64,000 nucleotides of DNA from Phytopythium helicoides (taxonomy: Eukaryota > Oomycota > Peronosporomycetes > Pythiales > Pythiaceae): contig JANFNE010000005.1 in the NCBI GenBank assembly GCA_024867545.1, forward strand, positions 806,001 through 870,000, read 5' to 3'. Below are positions 42,395-52,522 of this stretch, piece after piece; the first letter of the stretch is position 1, and the number at the start of each line of letters is the position of its first letter. The notes under the pieces are model-generated. The model was not told the DNA's origin. It ran no database searches and worked only from the letters and a program-made list of their open reading frames with translations. The translations under genes and the position numbers were made by a program.

Positions 42395-42952
42395 CTACGG
42401 CTGCGTCGGCGGCAGCAGCCGGTGGTTGCGCTCGAGTGCGTAGGCGCTCTTAGGGTTCGTGAGGCTGTCGACGTACTTCTGGATCATGGCGGCGTGCGCG
42501 CGCACGAGGTAGTCCTTCTGCTTCCTGACGACGCGTCGGCGCCGTCCGTCCGGCGCGTCCACGCTCACGATGACCGTGTTGTCCGGCACGCGCTCCCCCG
42601 GCGCGAGCTCGACGCCGCTGCCGATGACGCAGTTGTCGCCGACCTCGCAGCCGACGCCGGCGCGCGCCTTGGGCTCGAACCAGCACCCGCGGCCCACGCG
42701 CGAGGCGCGCAGCACGCAGCCGGCCTCTACCAGGCAGTCGTCGCCCAGCGCGAGCCCCGCGGCGTCGGGCGCCTCCAGCACGGCGCCGTCCTCCACGAAC
42801 GAGCGCCGGCCGACGGCCACGCGGCCCTCGACGGCCAGCAGCGCGGCGCGCGGATGCACAACACTCTGGGCACCCACCGACACCTCATGGGGCCCACGCA
42901 GCGTCGCCTCCTCGCACACGCAGGCCGAGCGCGCCACGGCCACCTGCGCCAT
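42395..42952 (-). CDS. DCTN6: Dynactin subunit 6 (p27)-like left-handed beta-helix protein
   Basis: ATG 42952 gives 185 aa in one exon. Hexapeptide-repeat coils (SVVHPRAALLAVEGRVAVG, FVEDGAVLEAPD, VEAGCVLRASRVG, NCVIGSGVEL) build a left-handed beta-helix, and the capping end PDNTVIVSVDAPDGRRR matches DCTN6 (PENTVIYGADCLRR). Dynactin-6 sits at the pointed end of the dynactin filament and takes part in dynein-driven transport. Gamma-carbonic anhydrases share the fold, but their metal-binding His trio is not seen. Divergent from the FolD gene with 161 bp between ATGs. Confidence 0.83.
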   Translation of the reverse strand: MAQVAVARSACVCEEATLRGPHEVSVGAQSVVHPRAALLAVEGRVAVGRRSFVEDGAVLEAPDAAGLALGDDCLVEAGCVLRASRVGRGCWFEPKARAGVGCEVGDNCVIGSGVELAPGERVPDNTVIVSVDAPDGRRRRVVRKQKDYLVRAHAAMIQKYVDSLTNPKSAYALERNHRLLPPTQP

Positions 42953-43113
42953 CTCGCCTTGGGGCATTTCGCGGGGAAACCGTCCTCGCGCGGGTCTATA
43001 TGTGTAGAATACGCTGTTCGTGGTCGTATAAAAGTGTAGATAATCGTATCTTGACATGGGTTTTTGTAATTATCGGATGTGGAGGTGATGGCTGAAGACT
43101 GCATGGAGCGAGG

Positions 43114-44213
43114 ATGGCGCGCGTGATCGACGGCCGCGCCGTCGCCAAGGCGCTGCGAGCGGCGCTCAAGGGCGACGTGGAGGCGCTGCGCACAAAGTTC
43201 GGCCGGGTGCGTGGCTACTGGCGCCTGCGCTGCTGGTGGTCGCGCGACTGACGATTTGCGGGCCGCAGCCGCCGGCGCTCGGGCTCATCATGGTCGGCGA
43301 CCGCAAGGACTCGGCGCTGTACGTCAAGAACAAGCACGCGGCCTGCCGCAGCACGGGCATCCGCTCCGTCAACTTCCTCTTCGACGACGGCGTCTCCCAG
43401 GTACCGCAGGTCGCCAGCCCTGCAGTCGGTGGAGCGCTAACGCCTCGTGCGCGGACAGAGCACAGTGCTCGAGCAGGTCGAGCGACTCAACCGCGACCCG
43501 ACCATCGACGGCATCCTCGTGCAGGTTCGTTGTCTTTTCATCCAGCGAGAGCCCCAGCTAGTTACTGATGAGAGTGCCGCCAGCTCCCGCTGCCGAGCTC
43601 GCTGGACGCGCAGGCCATCATCGACCAGATCACGCCGACCAAGGACGTGGATGGACTGCACCCGTTTAATGCAGGAGAGCTCGCCATGCGCGGACGGTAC
43701 CCGTACCTGATCCCGTGCACGGCCAAGGGGATCATCGCGCTCCTGGACGCGGAGCACACGCCGCTGGAGGGCAAGACTGCGGTCGTGATCGGCCGCAGCA
43801 ACCTCGTGGGTAACCCCATCAGCATGCTGCTGCGCAAGCGCAATGCGACTGTGATCCAGTGTCACTCCAAGACTGTCGACCTACCGCGGTACATTCGCAT
43901 GGCTGACGTGCTCGTTGTCGCGTGTGGACAGCCTTACCTTGTGCGAGGAGACTGGCTCAAGCCTGGCGCGACGATCATTGATGTCGGCATCAACTTTGTC
44001 AAGGAAGAGGACGAAAACGCACCGCAATTTCACGGTAAGCCAAACGCAGAGGGCTTCAAACTTGTAGGCGACGTTAGCTATGCCGAGGCGCAGGCGGTGG
44101 CGGCTGCGATTACTCCCGTTCCTGGAGGCGTTGGCCCCATGACGATTGCCATGCTCCTCCACAACGTTGTTGCGGCCTTCAAGCGACAAATGGAGACGTG
44201 CGAAACACGCTGA
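43114..44213 (+). CDS. MTHFD: Methylenetetrahydrofolate dehydrogenase / cyclohydrolase (FolD type)
   Basis: Exons 43114-43206, 43269-43400, 43459-43524 and 43584-44213 encode 306 aa, the length of a bifunctional FolD. Key motifs are ALYVKNKHAACRSTGI (catalytic Lys53), DGILVQ-LPLPSSLD across an exon junction, PTKDVDGLHPFN, PCTAKGI, VIGRSNLVGNPISMLL (NADP-binding) and TPVPGGVGPMTIAMLL. It interconverts 5,10-methylene-, methenyl- and 10-formyl-THF in one-carbon metabolism. No synthetase domain and no clear mitochondrial leader. Confidence 0.96.
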
Positions 44214-44306
44214 ACACCAGAAAGCAAGAAAATAGAGCAGGGCTGACTGGGATGAGGGGTTTGTGTCGGGTTCCGATTGATACACTGATGTCACACACTA
44301 CTAAAC

Positions 44307-47300
44307 TCACTCGCCTGCAGTCTTTTTCTTTTGGCGCGCACGAGGAAGCAGCATCTCGTTGATAAACTGCTCCACACGCTTGTTGAGTGGTACATACGGA
44401 TTGCAAATGACGTACTCAGTGAGCGCAGCGATAGCCTCCTGGAAGTCGCTGAAGTCGGCGCGAAGTTCGTTTTCCGAGCCAGGCTCAACCTCACGCTGAA
44501 GGTTGACAAGGACCTGCTTGAGCGTATGCTCCGAGATAAAGCTTCCAATGAGCTTGCAATCTTTGGCAAGCACCACAAACTCTTTGAGCGATAGAGTCGA
44601 CTGTTGGCCTCGGAGCGTATGCATCGACGTGTAGTACCGAAAGACACGTTGCAGCTCGGGTTTGTGTCTCTGAAACACCTCGCGCACCTTGGGTGAAGCT
44701 ACTTCGGCACGGAAGATCTCGGATTGTGATCTCAATGCGTACGGAAGCACGTCTTGCTCCATGAGCTCGCTGAATTTGTCGGGCAGAGGTACTCGCGTCG
44801 ACACAAATTTTGCCGCAGCTATTCGCACAAGCGCTTCGACAAACTCTGAGCCAACCATTTCTCGCACATCATCTGTGACAACTTCGCCAGTTGGGCCGTC
44901 ATCTTGCGACTGAACTGCAGGAACCACAGGACCTGTTTGTCCAGGTACTTGCAGACACGCTTGGTAGATTTGCTCTGCGACAGCATTTGTGATAAACTTG
45001 TCTGATGCGAAACAATCCTGTGATAGAACTGCGTTAGATAGTAGATGTAAACAGTGGAATGAGGTTGCTTACTTTGATAAACTTGTTGAATTCGCTCAAG
45101 CTCAATGCTGCAACACTGCCAAGTCCACCACTCGCGCTGCATATTCGTCTACCATGAGTAACTCATCATTTGAAAAGTGGCATGCAAACGATGCTCATCA
45201 ACCTGTAGTGCTTGAAGATGTCGTGCACATCCTTACTGTATACGTGGAGCACCCGCCGCAGTGCCTCAGCTTGTGTGAGGACATCTCTCTCAGGAATCAC
45301 AGGCGCCATTGATGCCGTCATAACGTTCGTGACACTGCCCCTCCCGCGCATACCCCTGCCTTGCGCTTGGGTACTACGGAATTCGATCTCGCTTTCCCGA
45401 ACCAAAAGCTCGCGAACTGCGGATGTGCTGATGCTTGCAAACTCGCGCAACCGCTCAAGCCATCGCTCATCAATGAGCTCGACTGCAGCCGCCTCGCTGG
45501 GTGATATTGGCCGCATAACTCCACGAGTACGGATACAGCTCCACGTAAGCTGCAGGATCTTGTATGCTACTTGTGACAGCGCACTCGATGTCTCGTTCGA
45601 CGCAATGGCGATGGACGAGAGCTCTCCATTGAGCTGCTTAAACAGGGTTTCACACGTGCGCATCTCTTTCAGTAGATGGGAGATCATGAGCGCATCGTAG
45701 TTGTCATTCATTCGCTTGACTTCAAGCAGCAATCCACGCACACGCCGCCAGGATGAGATGATGTTGAGGAAGTCGCCACGCTGCTTCTCGAGGTTGATTC
45801 GGCGCACGGATCCGCTACAGAATGCTCGGGAGCAAAATCAGCAGAGTAACAACATACTTACGGCTGAACAGTCTTCACGTACATCGAAGTGCCAAAGAGC
45901 ATGGCGACGAATGCCACGTTCTCGGTTGCGCTCCCAGCATGGATACTGTCGGTTGTAACAACAGAGGGGAGCTCGGGCTGCACACGTGCATGGAAAGTAG
46001 CGATATTCCGCAAGCGCTGGTCTGTGTCGATTTCATGTACCATCTACAAAGGACGTTACGACGATTCCGGGTTAGTACCCATGGTGGAGACAACCGCACT
46101 TCAGTGGGTACCGTAGAGTCAAAGAAGGTCGGAAAGAGTCTATGCAGCAGGAATGAAAAGCGCCGCCCGTCTATCAGATCGGTTGTGAAGTTCTTGATAG
46201 TGCGATCACTCGCCTTTTCAACGGATGACGACAACTGTAGATTCATGCGAAACCAATACAGAAGTAGCGCGTCGACAGGCATGTGCGCCAAATCACGGAT
46301 TGTCACAAGTTTGCTTCTTCTGGCGTACGAGCCATTCACGTTCGCTTCTGCTGCAGCAAGCTGCGCGTTTTCCGCTTGAATCTGTTATTGAGATCAGATC
46401 AGTTGCATTCCAAATATTTACTCAGCGCTAGAAAACTGGGTTGAGACGCACCATTTCGGCCAAATTCTGGAGCACACTACCGTCTAATTGATACTCAAGT
46501 GAGTCCATGACATCTTTTGCCATCTGGATCGCGGAAGACTCAACCATCCGGGCCATACCAAACATTGTTTCGAGCAGCATTCGGTTGATATGGTCCATTC
46601 GGCCATCTTCCTGTGCCATTAGCGTATCAATTCGATCGAATTGCACTTCAACTCTTCGACTTTCAGCAGCTCGACTAGTGGCTTCTGATGAATTCTTCTC
46701 TTCGTTCCCATCCTCTCGTCCGCCACTGGCGACGAGCCGCTCAAGCTGGTCAATTCGAGTGGCAAGTTGTTTGTTCGACTCGGTTAGACTATCAATGATG
46801 CGACTCATAGATGAGATCTTGGCCTCGGCTTCACTTATGGCGATATCCTTCCGACTCAGAGACGCTGCTGTAATAGAAAGCATTGTTTGGTACTCGACGC
46901 TTTCTCTCTGCAGATCCGCAATGTGAGTAAGGGCTTTCATCGTGTTTACAAGATGCCTTGCATGACGTACCTGGTATGCTCGCCGCAGCGCTTCAATCCT
47001 CCATGCGCGGAACATCGAGCTTAGACTGGTTTTTCGCATCGCATGGAACACGCGGCACTTGAGCTGAGTAATTTATGACACCAGGAGTTAGGATGCTGTA
47101 TACATCTTTGTTCAGTTTCAAACGCACCATTCGAATCTCTCGTTGAGCAGCAATTGCACGCTTCCACCCTCGAAAAATATGTCCAAGCGAGCTCTTATTC
47201 GCTCGAGATCGCCATCTTTGCGCGAGTTTATCGATCTTGCCTGGCAACCGCTCGCGGGTGGATAAGGCTTTGTCGCGGCTTTCCATTGTCGCAACCAGGA

Positions 47301-48118
47301 CCTCCATGTTTTGCTTGAGTCGCTTGTATTCCTAGACCCAAAATGCAGTCTGAATAAGTGAGAAAGACATTCGACGACCACTATCTAATGACAGCTAGCA
47401 ATCGTACAATAAAGTATGGAAGACGGTCCGCGTAGTCGTTATTGCCGGAGAGAAAAATGCTCGTCACAAGCTCCGAAAACACTTTCTGAAGAAATGAGGC
47501 ACCATGAGCACCTGTCGGGGTTTCTCCATTGACGTCAACTCGATTAATAAACTTTTCGAGCAGTTGGCAGCACGCGACTGTGAAGAATCGGTTGGGTGTC
47601 TCTACCCAAGACGCCATGCGCTTGGCCTCACCCAGTTTGATCTCGCAAAAGAGTGCCGTGGATGTGAACTGCTCCTCACCCGAGTGAATTGACCATTTAC
47701 TCAACATAAGCCGCGACAACTCGCCGGTGTCGTCAGATAAATCCAAGCTCGGGTGCAAAATGCGAAACTCTGGGTCTTTTGGATCGTTCATCTGTTTTTC
47801 TCGATTTGTCTTACTTGCAGTAGTTGCGCATCGGACGGGTGGCAGCATCGATGACTCTACGTACTCGACGGATGCAGCAAACACACGAGGTGGCAGAACT
47901 TTTCCCGGGATCGATAAGTGCTGCGGTGGAGTTGACGCGGTGCAGGCCCGCATCGTATGCACTGCTGGAGCTCGTGGAGCTGGTCGACGAAGTGGCTGGC
48001 GGTCAGTCACAGCATCCAGTCGAATATCTTCATCACGTGATTCTTGTGACTGCGCTGGCGGATGCAGCAACAACTGGAGTTTAGGGACTATCGGTCGGTG
48101 TGGAGACAGTGGCTCCAT
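44307..48118 (-). CDS. Large coiled-coil protein with a calponin-homology-like region, probably cytoskeletal
   Basis: A run of minus-strand exons in compatible order starts at ATG 48118 (MEPLSPHRPIVPK) and ends KKKTAGE at 44307. The pieces are a Pro-rich N-terminus; a helical block with FSELVTSIFLSGNNDYADRL; basic repeats with W (GHIFRGWKRAIAAQREIRM and SSMFRAWRIEALRRAYQVR, resembling SFI1/CFAP-type Trp repeats); a long coiled coil (46430-47000); a CH-like block (DALLLYWFRMNLQL, DLIDGRRFSFLLHRLFP); and helical tails. One gene is assumed because exons follow at short intron distances without intervening promoters; it could be two genes. A flagellar or centriolar role is inference. Confidence 0.5.
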
Positions 48119-48244
48119 GGTTTTTGATGATGATGCAGTGCGGTGTCAAGCGTGGCAAACGTGGTACTTCGTATTTATAGCGAGCGAAGTGTGCTTTCAC
48201 AATAAATAGCCCCACCGCGAAGACAACCTTCGCCCTGCTTGCGA

Positions 48245-49168
48245 TCATAGCGTCACGAGCCAGACGGCCCCACGCTGGTCGTACGCGCTTGCCACTGACG
48301 TCTGCGTCGATGATGGCGCCGATGGAGATGCTGCCGAGGCTGAGGCTGAGGTCAAGGACGTTGAAGTTGCTGCGTTAGCGGTAGTGAGCCTGCTCTCAAC
48401 CTGTTGAGGATCAGACCCGGCTTGACGAGAAACTTCCTCCGAGCTATTCATTGTCTCGATGTCTTCTGCAGGTGCAGGCTCTGGTTCTGGGCCAGACATG
48501 GAGAGTGAGCTGCTCATGTCCGTCTCGGTGGTGTGGCGAGAAGAAGTGTCATCCATCTTGACGTAGCAGCAGGATGCGAGCTCGACATCAGCCAGCTCGA
48601 GCTTGTGCTGCTCGACGTTCTGTCTCCATCCATCGAGCGAGGGCACGAGCGTCGGGTCCCTCGGCTCTCGAGGACGCAGCGGTCGGCCGGGTCGCTGCCT
48701 CATGAGGTAGGCGTGGCGAGCGAGCCTCTCGCCCATCTTGCGCTGCGTGTAGAGCATGAAGAGGACGGAGAAGGCCGTGAGCCCGCACCCGAAGAGCAGC
48801 CTGGAGCTTGAGCTGGAGGTGCAGCCTGCCTTCGAGGACGCCGATACCACCGAGCAGACCGACGGACAGATGCAGTTGTCCGTTCCGGAGCACGTGGGCT
48901 GGGCATCGCTCACGGAGCACGTAGAGCACGCGGCGTCGCTGGCGTCGCAGTAGGTGGTGGCGTTTTGAGTCGACGACGTGATGGTGAGCGCGCATCGCTG
49001 GTCCGAGAGGCTGAAGTAGCAGCCCGAGACGACAATGCAGGCCTCGCAGATGCTCTGGACGTCGCACGTGTTGAAGCGCTCGTCCACCTCCGTGCACTGG
49101 TCGGTGGCCGCGACGGCCGCGAGGCTCAGCGCCGCCAGAGCGAGCGACCGCAGCATGCGCTTGGCCAT
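48245..49168 (-). CDS. Cys-rich type I membrane protein, paralogue A
   Basis: One exon, 307 aa. Signal peptide MAKRMLRSLALAALSLAAVAA; an ectodomain with about 16 Cys in short loops (CDVQSICEACIVVSGCYFS, CDASDAACSTCSVSD, CICPSVCSVV); one membrane span (LLFGCGLTAFSVLFMLY) followed by RKMGERLARH; and a Ser/Glu-rich cytoplasmic tail with a central conserved block (LDGWRQNVEQHKLELADVEL). No recognised family. The neighbouring gene 49480-50428 has the same layout. A receptor or adhesion role is a guess from topology. Confidence 0.65.
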   Translation of the reverse strand: MAKRMLRSLALAALSLAAVAATDQCTEVDERFNTCDVQSICEACIVVSGCYFSLSDQRCALTITSSTQNATTYCDASDAACSTCSVSDAQPTCSGTDNCICPSVCSVVSASSKAGCTSSSSSRLLFGCGLTAFSVLFMLYTQRKMGERLARHAYLMRQRPGRPLRPREPRDPTLVPSLDGWRQNVEQHKLELADVELASCCYVKMDDTSSRHTTETDMSSSLSMSGPEPEPAPAEDIETMNSSEEVSRQAGSDPQQVESRLTTANAATSTSLTSASASAASPSAPSSTQTSVASAYDQRGAVWLVTL

Positions 49169-49479
49169 TGCGAGCGAATGTGGAGCTCGCAGCAGAGAAG
49201 GAGAGAGTGGCGCGCGGTGCCGCAGGAAGGTCTAGAATTCGCACGTGATTCTCTCCAGGCCCACTGTTGACCGCTCCTCTCCGTCATAGTGAGGCGCAGA
49301 CGGCGAGCTGCACCTAGATGATGGGCGCTTGTGTCCGACGCAGCTGGTGACAACGGTGTTGAGTGGGCTTGGAGCTGCAGACCCAGGCTGCGAGACCTGA
49401 CCTGACCTCGCCCCGCTCATGGCTTCAAAGACCTGATAAATTAGCGTCGCTTAGCGGTCTCCTGCTCCTGCCTGCCTAC

Positions 49480-50428
49480 CTACACCATCGACTGCGCGCT
49501 TCGATCCGCGCCCGTCGACCGTGGCGTTCCTACTTCCTGCACGTGCGTCGGCGCCACGTCCAGCACGCTGAGCGAGAGCTCGTCCAGCCCGTCGGACGCC
49601 CGCGCAGAGCTGGCGTCGGTCATGACAGTGCTGCTCTCCCTCGGCATCTGGATGTAGCACGTCTCGAGCTCGAGCGCGCCGAGCGCCTGCTGCGCGTCCA
49701 TGACCCGCCGCCAGCCTTCGAGCTTGAGAGTCTTGCGCTCGGGCTGCTCACTGCCGCTGGCGCTCGCGCGCTGGAGGTCGCGCTGCTGCTGCGCGCGCCG
49801 GCGGTTGCGCAGCGCCTTCCACCACTTGCGCATGCGGATGCCGGCGAAGAGCAGCACGGCACCGAGCCCCATGCGGCTGCGGATGGACATGATGATGAGC
49901 GCTGTGACCATGACGCCGCTGGCCATGACGAGGATCAGCTGGCTGGCGCCGTTCGTCCCAGGCGCCGCACGACGTCGCCGTCGTGGGGATGGCCTCACAC
50001 TCGCTGCTGCACACGCAGCCGTTGGAGCCTCTACACACGAGGCTGCTGTCATTGCCGCTGGCGCTGCCGGCCAGACAGGCCGAGCACTGCGCGTCCGCGG
50101 CATCGCAGTAGCTCGCGTTGGTCGAGAGGAAGTACGAGACGTCGGCTTCTCCGGCCGGCACGCGGTCGCTCGACACGCACGCGCCCGTCGCCGCCTCCAG
50201 CGCGCAGCCGCTGCGGTCCAGGCACGCCGCGCACGTCACGTCGTACCAGCAGCCGCCCGCGTACGTCAGCGCCGCGCACTCGTCCGAGGCCGCGCTGGAC
50301 GCCGACGAAGATGATGAAGTTGACGAAGTTGACGAAGTTGGTGACTCAGTTGAGGAGCCCGAAGACGAGGCGGCGGAGGCCACGGAGGCCGCGGCCAGCA
50401 GCGCGAGCGTCAGCAGCTGGCGGCGCAT
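49480..50428 (-). CDS. Cys-rich type I membrane protein, paralogue B, one frameshift
   Basis: ATG 50428 gives MRRQLLTLALLAAASVASA, a signal peptide, then a Ser/Thr-rich linker and a Cys-rich ectodomain (GGCWYDVTCAACLDRSGC, YCDAADAQCSACLAGS, GCVCSSECEAIPTT) parallel to paralogue A. After TSCGA the frame must change (one extra base near 49960) to reach the membrane region SQLILVMASGVMVTALIIM and a tail with LEGWRRVMDAQQALGALELE, matching A's LDGWRQNVEQHKLELADVEL. About 315 aa. Pair formed by tandem duplication. Confidence 0.6.
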
Positions 50429-51039
50429 CTTCCGACCGTGAGGCGCTTGCTCCTGAGGCGTCAAGTTGGCGAATGGCGTGCACAGCCAGCGGCCATCCGA
50501 TCGATCGCTTGCTGTGGACAACATGCTGGTCTCAGTATGGAGAGAGAGATAGACACGCGAGCTGGATTCTGATTGGGGGTTCTTTTTCTCGCTGGTGGGT
50601 GGAAAGTTGCGCCAAGATGGCTACGCTTACGAGGATTTGAACTTGCAGCAACTTTACAGCAACACACGCGCAACGTGCATTTTCGGAACCCGGTTGAAGT
50701 TGGGCGGCTGTGACATGTTCGAAAAAAGAAGAGATGAAGACGAAGTGTGAATGCTGAAGAGGCCTCTACTGTCAAAATCAGAGTAGTTTATTATTCAAGT
50801 TAGATCCAATGTACTCACGTAGTGACAAATTTGACACGTCCAAGCAAGCGGGTGGACGCGCGCCATCAACGTTGCGGTGCAACGTCGCTGCACCACGGAG
50901 CTCTTCACCACTGAGATCATTGTCACAATTGAGCACAACGCAACGCGCCGTCGGAACTGCATTACCGCAAGGAACGAAACATAATGGAGCCCCGAGGAGT
51001 CGTGTGGTTGGCTGTGCACGACGGAGGAGAGCTGCCAGC
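50429..51039. other. Intergenic, no gene recognised
   Basis: 611 bp between paralogue B and the 3' end of the aminotransferase. It must hold the promoter of paralogue B. The aminotransferase-strand frame stays open here only as read-through of a shifted frame. Confidence 0.45.
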
Positions 51040-52282
51040 CTACTCGTGGATGGTCTCTAGGCGCTTGATGGCCTCGGCGATGGCCTCGTCCGTCTTGCAG
51101 TAGGCGAAGCGCGCCCAGTTGCTGCCTTCGGCCTTGTTCTCCTCGCAAAAGAAGGCCGTGTTGGGGATCGCCGTCACGCCCTTGCGGATCGTGAGCCACC
51201 GGCAGAACGACCAGTCGTACGTCATGCCCGGCGCGAGGAACTCCTCGGGCACCTTGACACCAGAGATGTCCGAGTACAAAAAGATGCCGCCGCGCGGCGT
51301 CACGGGCTTGATGCCCACGTCCTCCGAGCGCGGCGGCAAGGCGGTCGCGCTTCTTCTGGTACTGGTCGGCCACGAACGCAAAGAACGTCGGGAACCCCTT
51401 GTACGGCTGCTCTGCCAGCTCGAGCATATTGGCCACGGCCTCTTGGAAAGGCGTCGCGACGCTGAACTGGATCCAGTTGTTGGCGAGGTGGATACCCTTG
51501 ACGAGCTGCGCCGGGCCGATAGCCCAGCCGACCTTCCAACCCGTGACGGAGAACGTCTTTCCGGCGCTCGACACGGTCAGCGTGCGGTCCCACATGCCAT
51601 CGCACAGCGCGATGCGCTCGTGCTTGCGGCCGTCGAAGACGATGTGCTCGTAGACCTCATCCGAGATGACGACAACGCGCGGGTACTTGCGCACGTACTT
51701 GGCAATGAGTTCTAGCTCCTGCTTGGAGAAGACCTTGCCGGTCGGGTTGTGCGGGTTGTTGAGCATCAGCACGCGCGTCTTGTCAGAGAAGGCTGCGGCG
51801 AGCGTGGGCTCGTCGATGTAGAACTCCTTCTCTCCGCCCTCGAGCTCGTGCACGTGCAGCGGCACGAATCGGCACGAGCCGCCGGCCATCTGCACCTGTG
51901 CCTGGTAGATGTCGAACGCCGGCTCGAAGATGACGGCCTCGTCGCCGGGCTGCACGAACGCGTTGATGGCGCTGTATATGGTCTCGGTGGCGCCGACGCC
52001 GACCGCGACCTCGTCTGCCCAGCGCACCTCTCGGCCGAACTCTGCCGAGTACTTGCGCGCGAGCACCTCGGCCAGCCGCTTGTGTGCCTGCGGGCGCGCG
52101 TACTGGTTGAAGTCGGCGTCCAGCGCCGCCTTGGCCGCCTGCTTGACGAAATCCTCGGCGCGCCAGTCGGGGAAGCCCTGGCCCAGGTTCACAGCGCGGT
52201 GCTCCAGCGCCAGCGGCGTGAACTCGTGCCACACCGTGGGCTTGTCGAAGCCTTCAAGGCGCCTCGCTAGTCGCTCCGCCAT
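51040..52282 (-). CDS. Kynurenine-oxoglutarate-type aminotransferase (class I PLP), one frameshift
   Basis: ATG 52282 (MAERLARRLEG), about 413 aa. Class I aminotransferase features in order: VNLGQGFPDW, VGVGATETIYSAI, NNPHNPTGKVF, ISDEVYEHIVFDG, the PLP lysine motif SSAGKTFSVTGWKVGWAIG, and C-terminal PRGGIFLYSDIS, FAYCKTDEAI. This pattern is the kynurenine aminotransferase / cysteine-S-conjugate beta-lyase (KAT/CCBL) group, which makes kynurenic acid and transaminates Gln or aromatic acids. One extra base near 51335-51345 breaks the frame between RDRLAAAL and EDVGIKPV; both sides are well conserved. Divergent from DDX55. Confidence 0.9.
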
Positions 52283-52522
52283 GGCGTCCAGGGGGTGGGT
52301 GGTGGCGGCAGGAATGCGTCCATGGGGGAAGGTAGTGTCGGTGTCGGGGGATCCGCGCGTCTGATTGGATGATTCTGTTAAGCAGACCCCGCCAATCAGC
52401 GCCCGCCGTTCCCCTGACTCGTCTCCCCCGCTCGAGTGCCTTTAAATGGCGTGGCCCACACAGCGTCCATCTGGAGGCATTGGCTGGATGCAGGTCAATC
52501 CGCGAGTTGGCCGCCGAGCGCC
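52283..52522. promoter_or_regulatory. Bidirectional promoter, aminotransferase / DDX55, with two CCAAT boxes
   Basis: 240 bp between divergent ATGs. An ATTGG at 52373-52377 (TCTGATTGGATGA) and a CCAAT at 52392-52396 (GCCAATCAGCG) form an inverted pair 14 bp apart. Confidence 0.5.
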
